This document shows, piece after piece, positions 1-10,700 of a DNA stretch of 64,000 nucleotides. Where the stretch lies: NCBI RefSeq assembly GCF_009905375.1, contig NC_133655.1, positions 168,887,141 through 168,951,140 on the forward strand, read 5' to 3'. Both the position numbers and the translations under genes were made by a program. The stretch is from Apium graveolens (Eukaryota; Streptophyta; Magnoliopsida; Apiales; Apiaceae). Below the pieces are notes generated by a model, which did no database searches, was not told the DNA's origin, and was given only the letters and a program-made list of their open reading frames with translations. Within the stretch, counting starts at the first letter, position 1. Every line of letters starts with the position of its first letter.

Positions 1-267
1 TCAGCATTGAAGTGGCGGAATTGATTCATAAGTCTCAGTGACTTTCAGAAGATTGTCAGAAGAATGGATGCTGCTCAGGGTTAGTATTAATTCTCTATTA
101 ATTAATTAAGTCATATAATTTAATTAAGAAAATAAATTATATCTGCAAGGATTAATTTATTGATTAATTGAATTAAATTGATTAATTAATTTAGAATTAA
201 TATTAAGGTTTTTCAGAATTTTAATTGATTAAAATCTGTTTTAATTCTAAAAAGACAACTGATTGTA

Positions 268-523
268 CTAGTATGACAATCGGTATGACAATTGATTGTC
301 ATACCGAAAGTCATGCTAATTCAGTTGATTGTCTTGATAGAATTATTATTTAGATTAAAATCACTTATTAATTCAGTAAGACAATTTCATTTGAACTAAT
401 ATGACAATCGGTATGACAATCAATAGTCATACCGAAAGTCTTGCTAGTTCATTTTAATTGTCTTGCTAGCTCTAAAAGATTGTCACACCGAAAGTATTAT
501 TGGACAAATGATTGTCATACCAG
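268..523 (+). promoter_or_regulatory. CopA U3 inverted-repeat words
   Basis: At 281-306 there is a perfect inverted repeat with 12-bp arms (CGGTATGACAAT and its complement) around TG. At 409-434 a second copy has 9-bp arms (CGGTATGAC). A half copy ATTGTCATACCAG ends at 523, about 26 bp before the TATA-like box. The same words recur at 7027-7329 ahead of ORF3. They lie upstream of the likely start site, so I infer a promoter or enhancer role. Confidence 0.7.
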
Positions 524-893
524 TTCATTTTGATCTCGGCTGTGTTGATTAAATAGAAGCAGAAGCATCCAATTTACTTACACATACAGAGAGCAATCAA
601 ACAGAAGCCAAGAACAAAAAGAGAACAAGCAGCCAAATATTTCATCTTATCTGCTAATTCAAGATTACAATTTCTAGCTTGTAAAGTTAAATCCAATCAA
701 CTAGAAATCACTCTCTTGTTCTTGTGTATCAATCTAGCGGATTAAAATCCCTAGAACTTAATCTCAAATCGCTTTTAGCATTTGATCTTTTAATTACAAA
801 AATAGAAAAAGTTCATGTCGAATTTATTCTAGATTTGTAATAATTGATTTGAGATTAATCCCTTGTAACCGATACCGTAGTTGTAACACCTTT

Positions 894-922
894 CAAGTTT
901 AATAAAAGTTTTATTTAACTTG
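894..922 (+). terminator. CopA poly(A) signal in a hairpin
   Basis: AATAAA at 901-906 sits inside an imperfect inverted repeat, CAAGTTTAATAAAA against TTTTATTTAACTTG (12 of 14 pairs). The copy in the 3' LTR is at 12647-12675. Position near the LTR 3' end fits the R-region poly(A) signal. Confidence 0.5.
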
Positions 923-1018
923 AATTTTGTTTCACAATTTTATTCCGCATTTTATTCGACTAAACGGTATTGTTTGCATTCAACCCCCCCTTCTACAAAC
1001 AAATTGGGACCTAACAAT

Positions 1019-1030
1019 TGGTATCAGAGC
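1019..1030 (+). other. CopA primer binding site (tRNA-iMet type)
   Basis: TGGTATCAGAGC, complementary to the 3' end of plant initiator tRNA-Met, starts 2 bp after the 5' LTR. This is the usual minus-strand primer site of plant copia elements. Confidence 0.93.
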
Positions 1031-1114
1031 CTTCTGATTAACGTACAAATCTAGATCCTAGACTTTTGTGTTTCTTTCACTTCTTGAATTTTTTATTCAC
1101 TCAAAAAATTCATA

Positions 1115-3388
1115 ATGACTACACAAAAAGTTGGAACCGTTAAAATTCCACTTTTCGATAAAGAAAATTATGTTATGTGGAAGAAGAAGATGCTACTGTT
1201 TTTACAGGTTGCTAACCCCAAATATTTGCAAGTGTTGAAGAAGGGTCCAAAAATTCCTATGGTTATGGAACCAGAGGTAATAGAAAATGATGTGGTGATC
1301 ACCAAAGCGAGAACTTATGTGAAGGATCCTGAGGACTTCTCTCCTGCTGAAATAGAAGAAGCTTCCCTGGATGCTAGCCTTCAATTAATCTTAGTAGATT
1401 CCCTTAATCCCCTGATGAATAGATATGTGATGAATTGTAAAGATTCCAAACATATCTGGGAAACTATTGAGATTATTAATGAAGGCACAGAGGAAGTTAG
1501 GGAGAACAAACTAGAAATCCTAACCTCTGAATATGAATATTTCAAATCAAATCCAGGAGAAGGAATCACTGAAGTGTTTGAGAGGTACAATGCATTGATC
1601 AACAACCTGAACATTAATGGTAAATACTATTCCATCAGGGAGGTCAACAAAAAGTTCCTTTTAACATTGCCAACTCATCTCGAACATAGAATCACTGCCA
1701 TAAGAGAAGCAAGAGATCTGAGTGAGATTTCTTTGGAAAGGCTCTATGGTGTGTTAAAGACTTATGAGTTGGAGCAGATTCAGCAGAAGGAAGTTTACGG
1801 GAAAGGAAGAGTGGTCAGCACGTCTACTGCTCTAGTAGCTGATGAACAACAACAACAACCACAATATCAACAACAATCTCAACAGTCAGAAAGAATGGTA
1901 CAGTCTTCCAAGGTTGAAGATAATGTGATAGTAGCAGAATTTGATTCTCCTACTACAAATCAATCAGGAGATGATTATTATTCCTTAGAAGAACTGGAGC
2001 AATTGGAGGATGAGTCAATGGCCCTGATTGTCAAGAGATTCTCAAATGTCAGATTCAAAAGGAATCCCAAGTTCAAGTACAAGTCCAACTACAACAGATT
2101 CCAGAAAGGTGGATCTTCATCCTCTAACACCAGCAGTGGTGGGTATAAAACAGGGATGGTTGATCGAAGCACCATTCGATGCTTCAACTGTAATGAGTTG
2201 GGACACTTTGCCACAGAATGCAGAAAGCCAAAACAAGCTAGGAAGAACTCTTACGATTCTAATCAGAAGAGTAAATCTGAAAGGGCGTACCTGGCAAAGG
2301 GAAGAAGCTGGGATGATACTGACAGTGAAGATGAAGAAGTTGGGAATCTTGCTCTCATGGCTAGTAATGCAAGCACCTCATCGTCAAGAAAAGAGGTAAA
2401 ACTTTCTGATGCTGAAATGGTTTATCATCTAAGAGGTAACTTAGATTGTGCTCGTCGTGATAATGAATTGTTAAATCAACAAATCAAAGACCTTGAGAAA
2501 GAGGTCAATGAATTAAGACTTGTGCACATTAATCAAGATAAACTAAAAGAACAAGTATCTTTTCTAGAGAATAGAGTTGACTGTTATAGACAACTCGAAA
2601 CTATTCTCAAAGACAAGATCACCGGTCTTGAGGCTAAGGTTAAAGCTTACTTTAATTCTTGTTCGAAGTCCAAAGAGTTTTACAATAAGCAAGCTGTTAA
2701 TCAAACACATGGAATAGGTTATGATTACAATGCTGCTATTGGAAAATTAGGCATAAACTCCCCTCCTCATGTATGTGCTAAAGGCAGGGAAGTACCACAT
2801 GTGCTTAAGGGTGTTGATGAACCCCTCTATAAAGAATCAATTGCTGAACCATTTGATGAGACCTCTTTTATTATTCAAGAAGAAATCCGTGCTAAAGATA
2901 ATGCTAATGGGAAAGCTGTCTCCAAGTCAAGTGTGTCAAAGGTTCCAGTCAAGGTTGTGAAAGCAACTGAGACTAACTCAGACACACATGAGTTGGATAA
3001 CACAAATGCCATGTCTACCATGCATAAGTTGCCTATTGTTAATCCTTCTCATAAAGCATGTGGTGTTCCTGATTGTATGTCTTGTGCTTTTAATCTGTTG
3101 TTTGCTTATTTTAATGGTAAGCATGTTTCTAATGATAAGACTACTCCTCGTCAGCATGTGAATAATAGAAAGCATGATAGGTCTAAGACTGCTAGTCCTC
3201 CTAAAGCTAGAAAGGAGACATTTGTGCCTAAGCCTAAACAGAAATTTGATAAGGCTGTTTTAAAGGTCAAATGTTCAGTCATTGAGAATGTTGAGAATAG
3301 TGAAATTAAGAATGTTGTTTTGCCTGATAAAGGCCAATTTTACAAGTATGCCGGACCCAGCCAAGCTTGGGTTCCGAAGAAGTTCTAA
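1115..3388 (+). CDS. gag: CopA gag polyprotein
   Basis: An open frame of 757 codons starts at the first ATG, 85 bp after the PBS. Residues 1-230 have the copia gag pattern (WKKKMLLFL near the start, then a region like the UBN2/retrotran-gag family). A CCHC zinc knuckle, [14 protein letters not shown], lies near residues 355-368 and binds RNA in this family. A coiled-coil stretch follows around residues 450-510, and the C-terminal third is lysine-rich with further cysteines. The frame ends with WVPKKF and a stop; pol continues in the +1 frame. The protein would form the virus-like particle and package element RNA. No internal break is seen, so it may still be functional. Confidence 0.92.
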   Translation: MTTQKVGTVKIPLFDKENYVMWKKKMLLFLQVANPKYLQVLKKGPKIPMVMEPEVIENDVVITKARTYVKDPEDFSPAEIEEASLDASLQLILVDSLNPLMNRYVMNCKDSKHIWETIEIINEGTEEVRENKLEILTSEYEYFKSNPGEGITEVFERYNALINNLNINGKYYSIREVNKKFLLTLPTHLEHRITAIREARDLSEISLERLYGVLKTYELEQIQQKEVYGKGRVVSTSTALVADEQQQQPQYQQQSQQSERMVQSSKVEDNVIVAEFDSPTTNQSGDDYYSLEELEQLEDESMALIVKRFSNVRFKRNPKFKYKSNYNRFQKGGSSSSNTSSGGYKTGMVDRSTIRCFNCNELGHFATECRKPKQARKNSYDSNQKSKSERAYLAKGRSWDDTDSEDEEVGNLALMASNASTSSSRKEVKLSDAEMVYHLRGNLDCARRDNELLNQQIKDLEKEVNELRLVHINQDKLKEQVSFLENRVDCYRQLETILKDKITGLEAKVKAYFNSCSKSKEFYNKQAVNQTHGIGYDYNAAIGKLGINSPPHVCAKGREVPHVLKGVDEPLYKESIAEPFDETSFIIQEEIRAKDNANGKAVSKSSVSKVPVKVVKATETNSDTHELDNTNAMSTMHKLPIVNPSHKACGVPDCMSCAFNLLFAYFNGKHVSNDKTTPRQHVNNRKHDRSKTASPPKARKETFVPKPKQKFDKAVLKVKCSVIENVENSEIKNVVLPDKGQFYKYAGPSQAWVPKKF

Positions 3389-3398
3389 TCCATTTATA

Positions 3399-6300
3399 TT
3401 GCAGGGCATTAAACAGGTACAACCGGTAGTGTGGATTCTTGACAGCGGATCGTCAAGACATATGACCGGAGATAGAGCCCTGCTATCAAATGTGGTTGAG
3501 AAAGCTGGCCCAGTGGTTACCTTTGGAGATAACAGCAAAGGTTTAACGGAGGGATATGGCTGTTTGCAAGCTGGAAATGTTATCATTGAAAATGTATATG
3601 TTGTGCAAGGACTTGAACACAATCTGCTTAGCATTAGTCAGTTCTGTGACAACGGCTACAATGTTTTATTCGACAAGCTGAAGTGTCAGATTCTGCACAA
3701 GAAAAGTGAAAAACCCTCCTTAATGGGAATCCGGAAAGGAAATCTGTTCGTAGCTGACATGAACTCTGGAAGCAATCTTGAAGTCAATTGTTTCTATGCA
3801 AAGGCATCGTCAGATGAGAGTTGGCTATGGCACAAGAGACTTTCCCATCTCAATTTCAAAACAATGAATTCTCTTGTCAAAAGAGAATTGGTAAGAGGTC
3901 TGCCTCAGCTGGAATTCTCTCCAGAAGGACTATGTGAGGCTTGCCAGAAAGGAAAGTCAAAGAAAGCAAGTCACAAAGGCACTGACACATCTTCCATAAC
4001 TGGTGTTCTGCAATTATTGCACATGGATTTATTTGGTCCAGTTAATATCCTTTCTATGTCAAAGAAGTGTTACTGTCTTGTGATAGTTGATGACTATTCC
4101 AAGTATACGTGGGTTTTATTTCTTCACTCTAAGGATGAAACACCACAAGTTGTGATTGATCATATCAAGATGATTGAGTTAGATTCTAACGTCCCTGTTA
4201 GAGCAATAAGGTCAGATAATGGGACAGAATTCAAGAATACACTTCTCAATGGATTCTGTACAGACAAAGGGATTACCAGACAATTTTCAGCTCCTAGAAC
4301 CCCTCAGCAAAATGGAGTGCTAGAAAGGAAGAATCGTACATTGATTGAAGCTGCAAGAACGATGTTAAATGAATCAGGTCTTCCAATGTACTTTTGGGCT
4401 GAAGCTGTCAATACTGCATGTTATACTCAGAATCGAACTCTAATCAACAAAGACTTCATGAAAACTCCTTATGAGATTTTGAATGAACAAAAACCTTCTA
4501 TCAAATACTTTCATGTATTTGGTGCCAGATGCTTCGTGCTCAAGGATGGAGATGATCGTCGTGGTAAGTTCGAGGCAAAGGCATATGAGGGTATTTTTGT
4601 TGGATATGGAAGAAGATCATATAGAGTGTATATCATTGATCAACACAAAGTAACTGAAAGTGTCAATGTTACATTTGATGACACTAAACTCCCTAGTATC
4701 CAAACTGAAGATCCTTCTGAGAAACTGAAGTTTGATGATATGTCAGATTCAGAATCAGAACATGGTCAAGAACCTGAGGTTGTTGCTGGTGAAGAACCTG
4801 TTAATCCTGATGATACTCAAGGTAATAGTGATGGAAACTTTGGCAACAATGGAGATACCACTGCTACTGTCGGAGAATCTTCAAGTCAACATGGCAACAA
4901 CTCAGGGGGAGATGCTGAAGGATCATCTAGTAGGACACAACATCACAATGAATTTCAAGGCGAATCATCAAGATCACATCTTCCAAGACAGACAGTCTGG
5001 AATAAAGCTCACCCTTTTGAGTTGATTATTGGTGATCCAGATGTTGGAGTCAGAACTAGACGTGCTACTCAAAATGAGTGTCTGTTCTCAGGATTTCTTT
5101 CTGAGATGGAACCTAAGAAAATTGAAGAAGCACTGTCTGATCCAGATTGGGTGATTGCTATGCAAGATGAACTCAATCAGTTTGAAAGTCAACAAGTCTG
5201 GAAACTGGTACCTAGGCCTGTACACAAGAAAGCTGTTGGTACTAGGTGGGTATTCAGGAATAAACTAGATGAAGATGGTGTGGTTACAAGAAACAAGGCA
5301 AGACTGGTAGCTAAAGGGTATTCTCAAGCTGAAGGTATTGATTATGATGAAACCTATGCTCCAGTGGCTAGACTTGAGGCCATCAGGATATTTCTGGCAT
5401 TCGCAGCATTTTCAAACTTTAAAGTTTATCAAATGGATGTCAAGAGCGCCTTTCTGAATGGAAAGCTGGATGAAGAGGTATATGTAGAGCAACCTCCTGG
5501 TTTTGAAGATCCAGATCATTTGGATTTTGTCTTCTTTCTTTTCAAGGCTATCTATGGGCTAAAACAGTCTCCAAGAAAATGGTATGACACTCTCTCTGAA
5601 TTTCTTATTGAAAATAGCTTTATTAGAGGTGTCATAGACAAAACTCTCTTTTCTAAAAAAACATAAGAATGATACTATATTAGTCCAAGTCTATGTAGAT
5701 GATATAATATTTGGGTCTACTAATGATAATCTCTGTAAGAGATTTGCTAAGTTAATGCACAGCAAGTTTGAAATGAGCATGATGGGAGAGCTGAAGTTCT
5801 TTCTTGGATTACAAGTAAATCAAAGGTTAGATGGAACATTTATTTGTCAATCCAAGTATCTCAAGGAACTCCTCAAAAAGTACAATCTAGGGGATTCTGC
5901 ATCAGCAAGGACTCCATCAACTACAGCTGTCAAGCTTGGACCATGTGAAAACTCCATTAAGGTAGATGTCACAAGCTACAGAGGTATGATTGGCTCGTTA
6001 CTCTATCTTACTGCAAGTAGACCAGATATTATGTATGCTACATGTTTATGTGCAAGGTTCCAAGCAGATCCTAGAGATATTCATCTCGTTGCTGTTAAAC
6101 GAATCTTAAGATATCTTAAGGGAACACCAAATCTAGGTATTTGGTACCCTAAAGAATCTGGTTTTAACCTTGTCGGATATACAGATTCAGATTATGCAGG
6201 AAGTGTTGTTGATAGGAAAAGCACCTCAGGAAGTTGTCAATTCCTAGGAAGCAGGCTAGTCTCATGGTACAGCAAGAAACAGCAAACAGTTTCCAACTCA

Positions 6301-6642
6301 ACGGCCGAGGCTGAATATATTGCTGCTGGAAGCTGCTGTGCTCAGATCTTGTGGATTAGGAACCAACTACGAGACTATGGCTCTGTATTGAACAAGATTC
6401 CTATTTTATGTGACAACACAAGTGCAATAGCCATCACCAACAACCCTGTGCAGCACTCGAGGACAAAGCACATTGACATCAGGTATCATTTTATTAGAGA
6501 GCACGTCATGAATGGTACTGTTGAACTATTTTTTGTTCCAACAGAAGAACAAATAGCAGATATTTTCACTAAACCACTTGACGAATCCACATTTACCAGA
6601 TTAGTTGGTAAATTGGGCATGTTGAATAGTTTTAGTGATTAA
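3399..6642 (+). pseudogene. pol: CopA pol: PR-INT-RT-RNaseH, one frame break
   Basis: The frame is +1 relative to gag. In order: aspartic protease [10 protein letters not shown] near 3441; the integrase zinc region ([10 protein letters not shown], then CEAC); the integrase core with HMDLFGP near 4020, SDNGTEF near 4215 and QQNGVLERK near 4308; a Ser/Asp-rich linker 4700-5000; RT from [16 protein letters not shown]; and copia RNase H ending 6642. The frame stops at 5664-5666, after a run of seven A at 5655-5661. Reading resumes one frame back and includes the YVDD active site at 5692-5703. The simplest view is a one-base insertion in the A-run, either a real mutation or a sequencing error. Without it, pol would be full length for a copia element. 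Whether pol is made by frameshifting, reinitiation or splicing is not settled by the sequence. Confidence 0.9.
4900..4914 (+). other. CopA internal polypurine tract (candidate central PPT)
   Basis: GGGGGAGAT at 4905-4913, in the linker between INT and RT, is identical to the 9-bp core of the polypurine tract before the 3' LTR (11400-11408). CopB also has GGGGGAG tracts in the same linker. A role as a second plus-strand primer is inferred by analogy with Ty1. Confidence 0.35.
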
Positions 6643-7762
6643 TTTAGTTAATATCTGGGATCTGTTCTTGAATGAATTTACAAATGAATTTTTCATAAAT
6701 GAAAAATTCATTTGCAAATTTATTTTATCATTTTATCATATTTCTTGCTTATTTCTATGTAATATATATTATCTTATCTATTTTAATTTTTCCTACTTGT
6801 TAATTTAAAATATCTCAGAATATCTTATTTCCTCTAAAAATATTTTTCTATGAATTTTTATTTGCTAAAATTCAATAGAAATCTATTTTTGGAATAAAAA
6901 TAATAAATTCTGATATATTGTCTTTGTTTCTGTAAAAATTATATGTTTTTATTTCAGTTTTACTATTTTGTAATATAGTTTCAGTACATATATAGTAGTC
7001 TGTTCCTTTTATTTTATTTTCTACTGCAATGACAATCGGCAAGACAATTGAATTGTCTTGCTGAAAGTCATTTCAGTATATGTTTGTATATGTTTGAATA
7101 TGTCGGTATAGTTTATACTGGCAAGACAATCGGTATGACTATCGATTGTCTTGCCAGTTATAAACATTATATATAATTAGTTTCATTTTATTATTATACT
7201 GGTATGACAATCGGTATGACTATCAGATTGTCATACCAGTTATAATTTTAATATTTATTCTATTGTTTTCTTTCTACTTCTTTTGCCTGGTATGACAATC
7301 GGTATGACAATCCCGGATTGTCATACCAGCTGTTATATAAAGGCGTTTGTTGTTTTGTTTTAAACCATCACAACAGTTTCATTTCTTTCAAAAATTTCGA
7401 ACAGTGTTTTTCTCTCTTAATTTTCTCTCTTCTCTCTCTTCGAACTAAAACCAACAATCTGCTATTTCCTTGCTCGAGTTTTTACTCAGCAAACTAATTT
7501 CTCACTTTGTGATATATACATACAAGTATATATATACAGAGGTGCTGTTGGATTTTTCTTAAATAAAAACAAAAACAATAAAAATCAGTTTGGCTTGTGT
7601 CATCTGGATTTGTGAGTTATAGATTTTAACGAGATACATTCCTGTCTAAATTTTTCGATTATAATTAATTTAATTCGAATTATTAAATTAATTTAATTAA
7701 TTTGAATTTTCTTAATATTATTCTTAAAATTCTGAAAGTGTGTGTCTTATTATTATTTTAAA
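6643..7762 (+). promoter_or_regulatory. CopA pol-ORF3 spacer with internal promoter module
   Basis: These 1.1 kb are non-coding and AT-rich. Four inverted-repeat words lie at 7039-7061 (11-bp arms), 7117-7158 (16-bp perfect arms), 7198-7240 (15-bp arms) and 7287-7329 (14-bp arms). The first arm and spacer of each carry a direct GACAATCGG(T/C)A(T/A)GAC-like doubling. The last word ends 3 bp before a TATA box, TTATATAAAGG at 7333-7343. A pyrimidine-rich leader of about 400 nt then runs to the ORF3 ATG. The same words occur in the LTR. I infer a separate promoter for ORF3. Confidence 0.6.
7333..7343 (+). promoter_or_regulatory. CopA internal TATA box ahead of ORF3
   Basis: TTATATAAAGG is a near-consensus plant TATA box. 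It follows the fourth inverted repeat immediately and is 420 bp upstream of the ORF3 ATG. A start site about 30 bp downstream, near 7370, would be expected. Confidence 0.55.
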
Positions 7763-10700
7763 ATGGCTCTCAATTTCCAACTTGTCGCGCATAATCAGGT
7801 TGGTTATTTTAATCCGGAAAAATGTGATGTTGAAAAATTTAAGCCTTGGATTAGATTTTTAAATGACCATTCGATTGTTAGCTCTGCTATTAAATCAAAT
7901 GTGATTTTAAATATCGATCTTCTTAGACTGATTTGCACAACCTCTACTGTGGCCGATGATTCAAAATCTTTTTCATTCACCGTGGCAAACACACAGTATG
8001 TAGTTGATGAAACAGTCGTCAATCGTGCGCTAAATTTTCCACTTGACAATTTCTGTAATTTACCCTCTGAAAATGATATCACAAATTTTTTCCATGCTAT
8101 TCACTATCAGGGGGTGATCAATTTAACCAAACTTTCTAAATCAAATTTGGTGTCTGAATGGGATATTTTCTTCGATACACTTTCCAAAGTGTTTGCCAAC
8201 TGCACAAAATCCAATTTTCATAACATCACTTCCACTCTGCAGTATATTGGTCTTGCGGTTGTTTTCAATCAAAGGATCAATTTTGGCAAACTACTTTTTC
8301 CCATTCTCTTAAGACGTCTAACTTCTGCTTTACGTGATCATTCTACAAACCGTAGGGTATCATGTTACTATGCTCGTTTTCTCATGCTTATAGCAGATCA
8401 TCTACTCACCCCTGAACACAAAGCTCTTTTTGCTAACTCTGCTGTAACTGAACCCCCTCCAGTTAGCAAAAAGATTTACACTCGCCAAGACACAACCTTC
8501 AAATTCATGCAAGTTCCAGTACTTGTATCTGCTTTCATGGCCAATTATATTCCCTTACCTATTTTCAATCTTCCCGGCCATGAACAGCAACCTCAACCTC
8601 CAGTGGTTCAAGCCACCCAGGCTCTTCCATTACAGGTAGTAATTCCTCACTCTCACTCTCTTCCTACTTCTGTTGACAGACCCCCAGTGGTTGATAGGGC
8701 TGACCATGAAGTTGTAGAACCACAGCTTCAATCCCAGGTCATAGAGCCAAACACAGCGTCTCATTCTATCTCAACCTCTCCCCCACTGTCTAAAATGTTA
8801 CCCAGGAGATTACTAGGAAGTAGTACATTGTTAAATATGAGTGAACCCTCAGCTCTGCCTCCTCCTAAGAAAAGAAGAACATATTCTGAGGCATCTGAAA
8901 GCCCATCCTTGTCCTCTCAACAGGACATGGACTTTGAAATGGCCAATGAACAGTTACTAGAGGCATTCTCTCAACAGGATGCATCTATTGAAATTCGCCA
9001 TAGGGCCATGGCATCTTGTACTGAGTCAAGCACAGTTCCATTACTCACAATGGAACCATACACTTCCCCAGATCATACTCAGGACACACAGCGAGGAGTG
9101 CACGTAGAGTCGGTTACAGTGCCTGCCATAGTTACGGCAGAAGAGCAGTCACATGCTTCAGAGGGAAAATCTGACTCTCCGCCATCTTTAATAGAGTCAT
9201 TTTCTCCCCTCCCAGATCCAACACCTCTGGCTCCCTTATGGGATTCTCCACTCGCAGATTTATCTGGAGAAAGTGGAGGGCAACTCGGTCAATCTATCCC
9301 TGAAGCAATTCAGACATCTATTCCAAAAGATTTGATAGGTTTGACTGAGGATCGGGACTCGCGAATTCCCATTGCACCACCACTGACCTCTCTTGAAGAG
9401 GCTAGGGTGATTTTTAATGCAGGTACACAAGAACAGCAACTGGAAGACTCCTCACGAGCGATTATATTGAGAGAAACACATGCACGTGAGATGAGTGAAC
9501 CAAACACGAGTGAAATTCAGGTGAAAGCACACACAGACACTGATACTGTAAACCTGTTAGCTCAGATTGCTGCCCTAAAAGAAGAACTTGCTAAAAGCCA
9601 AGCTGAAGCTCAAGCATTCAAAGCACAAGTGGTTGAACGGTCTTCTTCTTCCACCTCTGTCAACAATCAGCTTGCAATCATAAGGAATGACATCTCAGAT
9701 CTAAAGACCACTGTAATACCAAAGCTCAATTCTATTCAGGACACTCCAAATTTATCAGCTGATGACATATCCAACTTCTGCTCTCTACATACAAGAATGA
9801 CTTCTCTTGAAGACCTCGTTGAGATGAATCATTCACTGGACTCCTCAAGATTTCTAAAGATAGAGACGGGCATGGAACATCTCAATGAAGGGATGAAGCA
9901 CCTATATTACATGATCAAGAATTCTCATTGCCCTAATGAAGAACAAAGAGCTTATTTTGAAGGACCGTCTGGTGGAGGATCAGGCTCTGGAGGTGATGGA
10001 AGTTCCAAAGGAAAGTCAGTAGAGGATCCCTCAACTAAGGGGGAGAAGAAAGGGAGTAGTGCCAAAGGGAAGGAAAAAGATACCTCTGCTGGAAACAAAG
10101 GAAAGGCTGATGATGTCTACTACAGTGGAGAACATGATGACTTTGACATTTTTGACATTCCCACTGAACCAGTTCAGGAAGATAAAGATGGGTTATTTGA
10201 AGCTGAAGAGGAAAGTGATTTTGAAGATTGGGAAGAGGAAGATACAGTGGATCCTAGGTTTGAGAAAGAATTTCAGAAAGAGCAGTCAGAGATGCTAAGA
10301 AAAGAAGCTGAACTCAAGAAGGTCTCTCAGATCATTGACAGGAGGAAAGACATACAAAGAACAGAAACTCTTCAAAAGCAACGTCTTCATGACATTAAGG
10401 CTCAAGAAAGGAGAAGAGATGTCAGACTAAAGATTGGTGAAAAATGGGATGAAGCTAGGAGAGTACTTGATATGCCTCAGCTGAGCACTAACAATGATAG
10501 GCAGTTCTTACATCTTCTTGACAAGCTGGAAATCTCAAATCCTAACAATGACATGTACATGAATGCTATCAAGACTGAAGTCTCAAGGATCACAGCTGCT
10601 TTTGATAGATCCCTAAATGAGATGAGCATTTTTGTATATTGTCAGAGTGAAGGATCATTCAAGGTGTCACTTCATCTATTTGAGAATCGTTCTTTGTCAG

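Larger units (their letters stand above)
1..1016 (+). repeat. CopA 5' LTR (5' end cut by window edge)
   Basis: It matches 11754-12769 with four substitutions and ends in CTAACA directly before the primer binding site. It holds the inverted-repeat words (268-523), a weak TATA-like TTAAATAG at 549-556 and an AATAAA at 901-906. The missing part corresponds to 11409-11753 of the other copy, so the full LTR is about 1361 bp. Confidence 0.95.

Noticed and set aside
1019..1030. tRNA gene at the primer binding sites
   Set aside because: Only the 12-base complement of the tRNA 3' end is present; no cloverleaf.
5650..5666. Programmed -1 frameshift at the A-run in CopA pol
   Set aside because: The zero-frame codons are TCT AAA AAA ACA, so the run does not align as a proper X XXY YYZ heptamer, and a break inside RT just before YVDD is not a known control point. 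A one-base insertion is simpler.
7027..7329. Inverted repeats as MITEs or a CRISPR-like array
   Set aside because: Units are 23-45 bp, have no target duplications or regular spacers, and match the LTR of the same element. They are cis elements of CopA.
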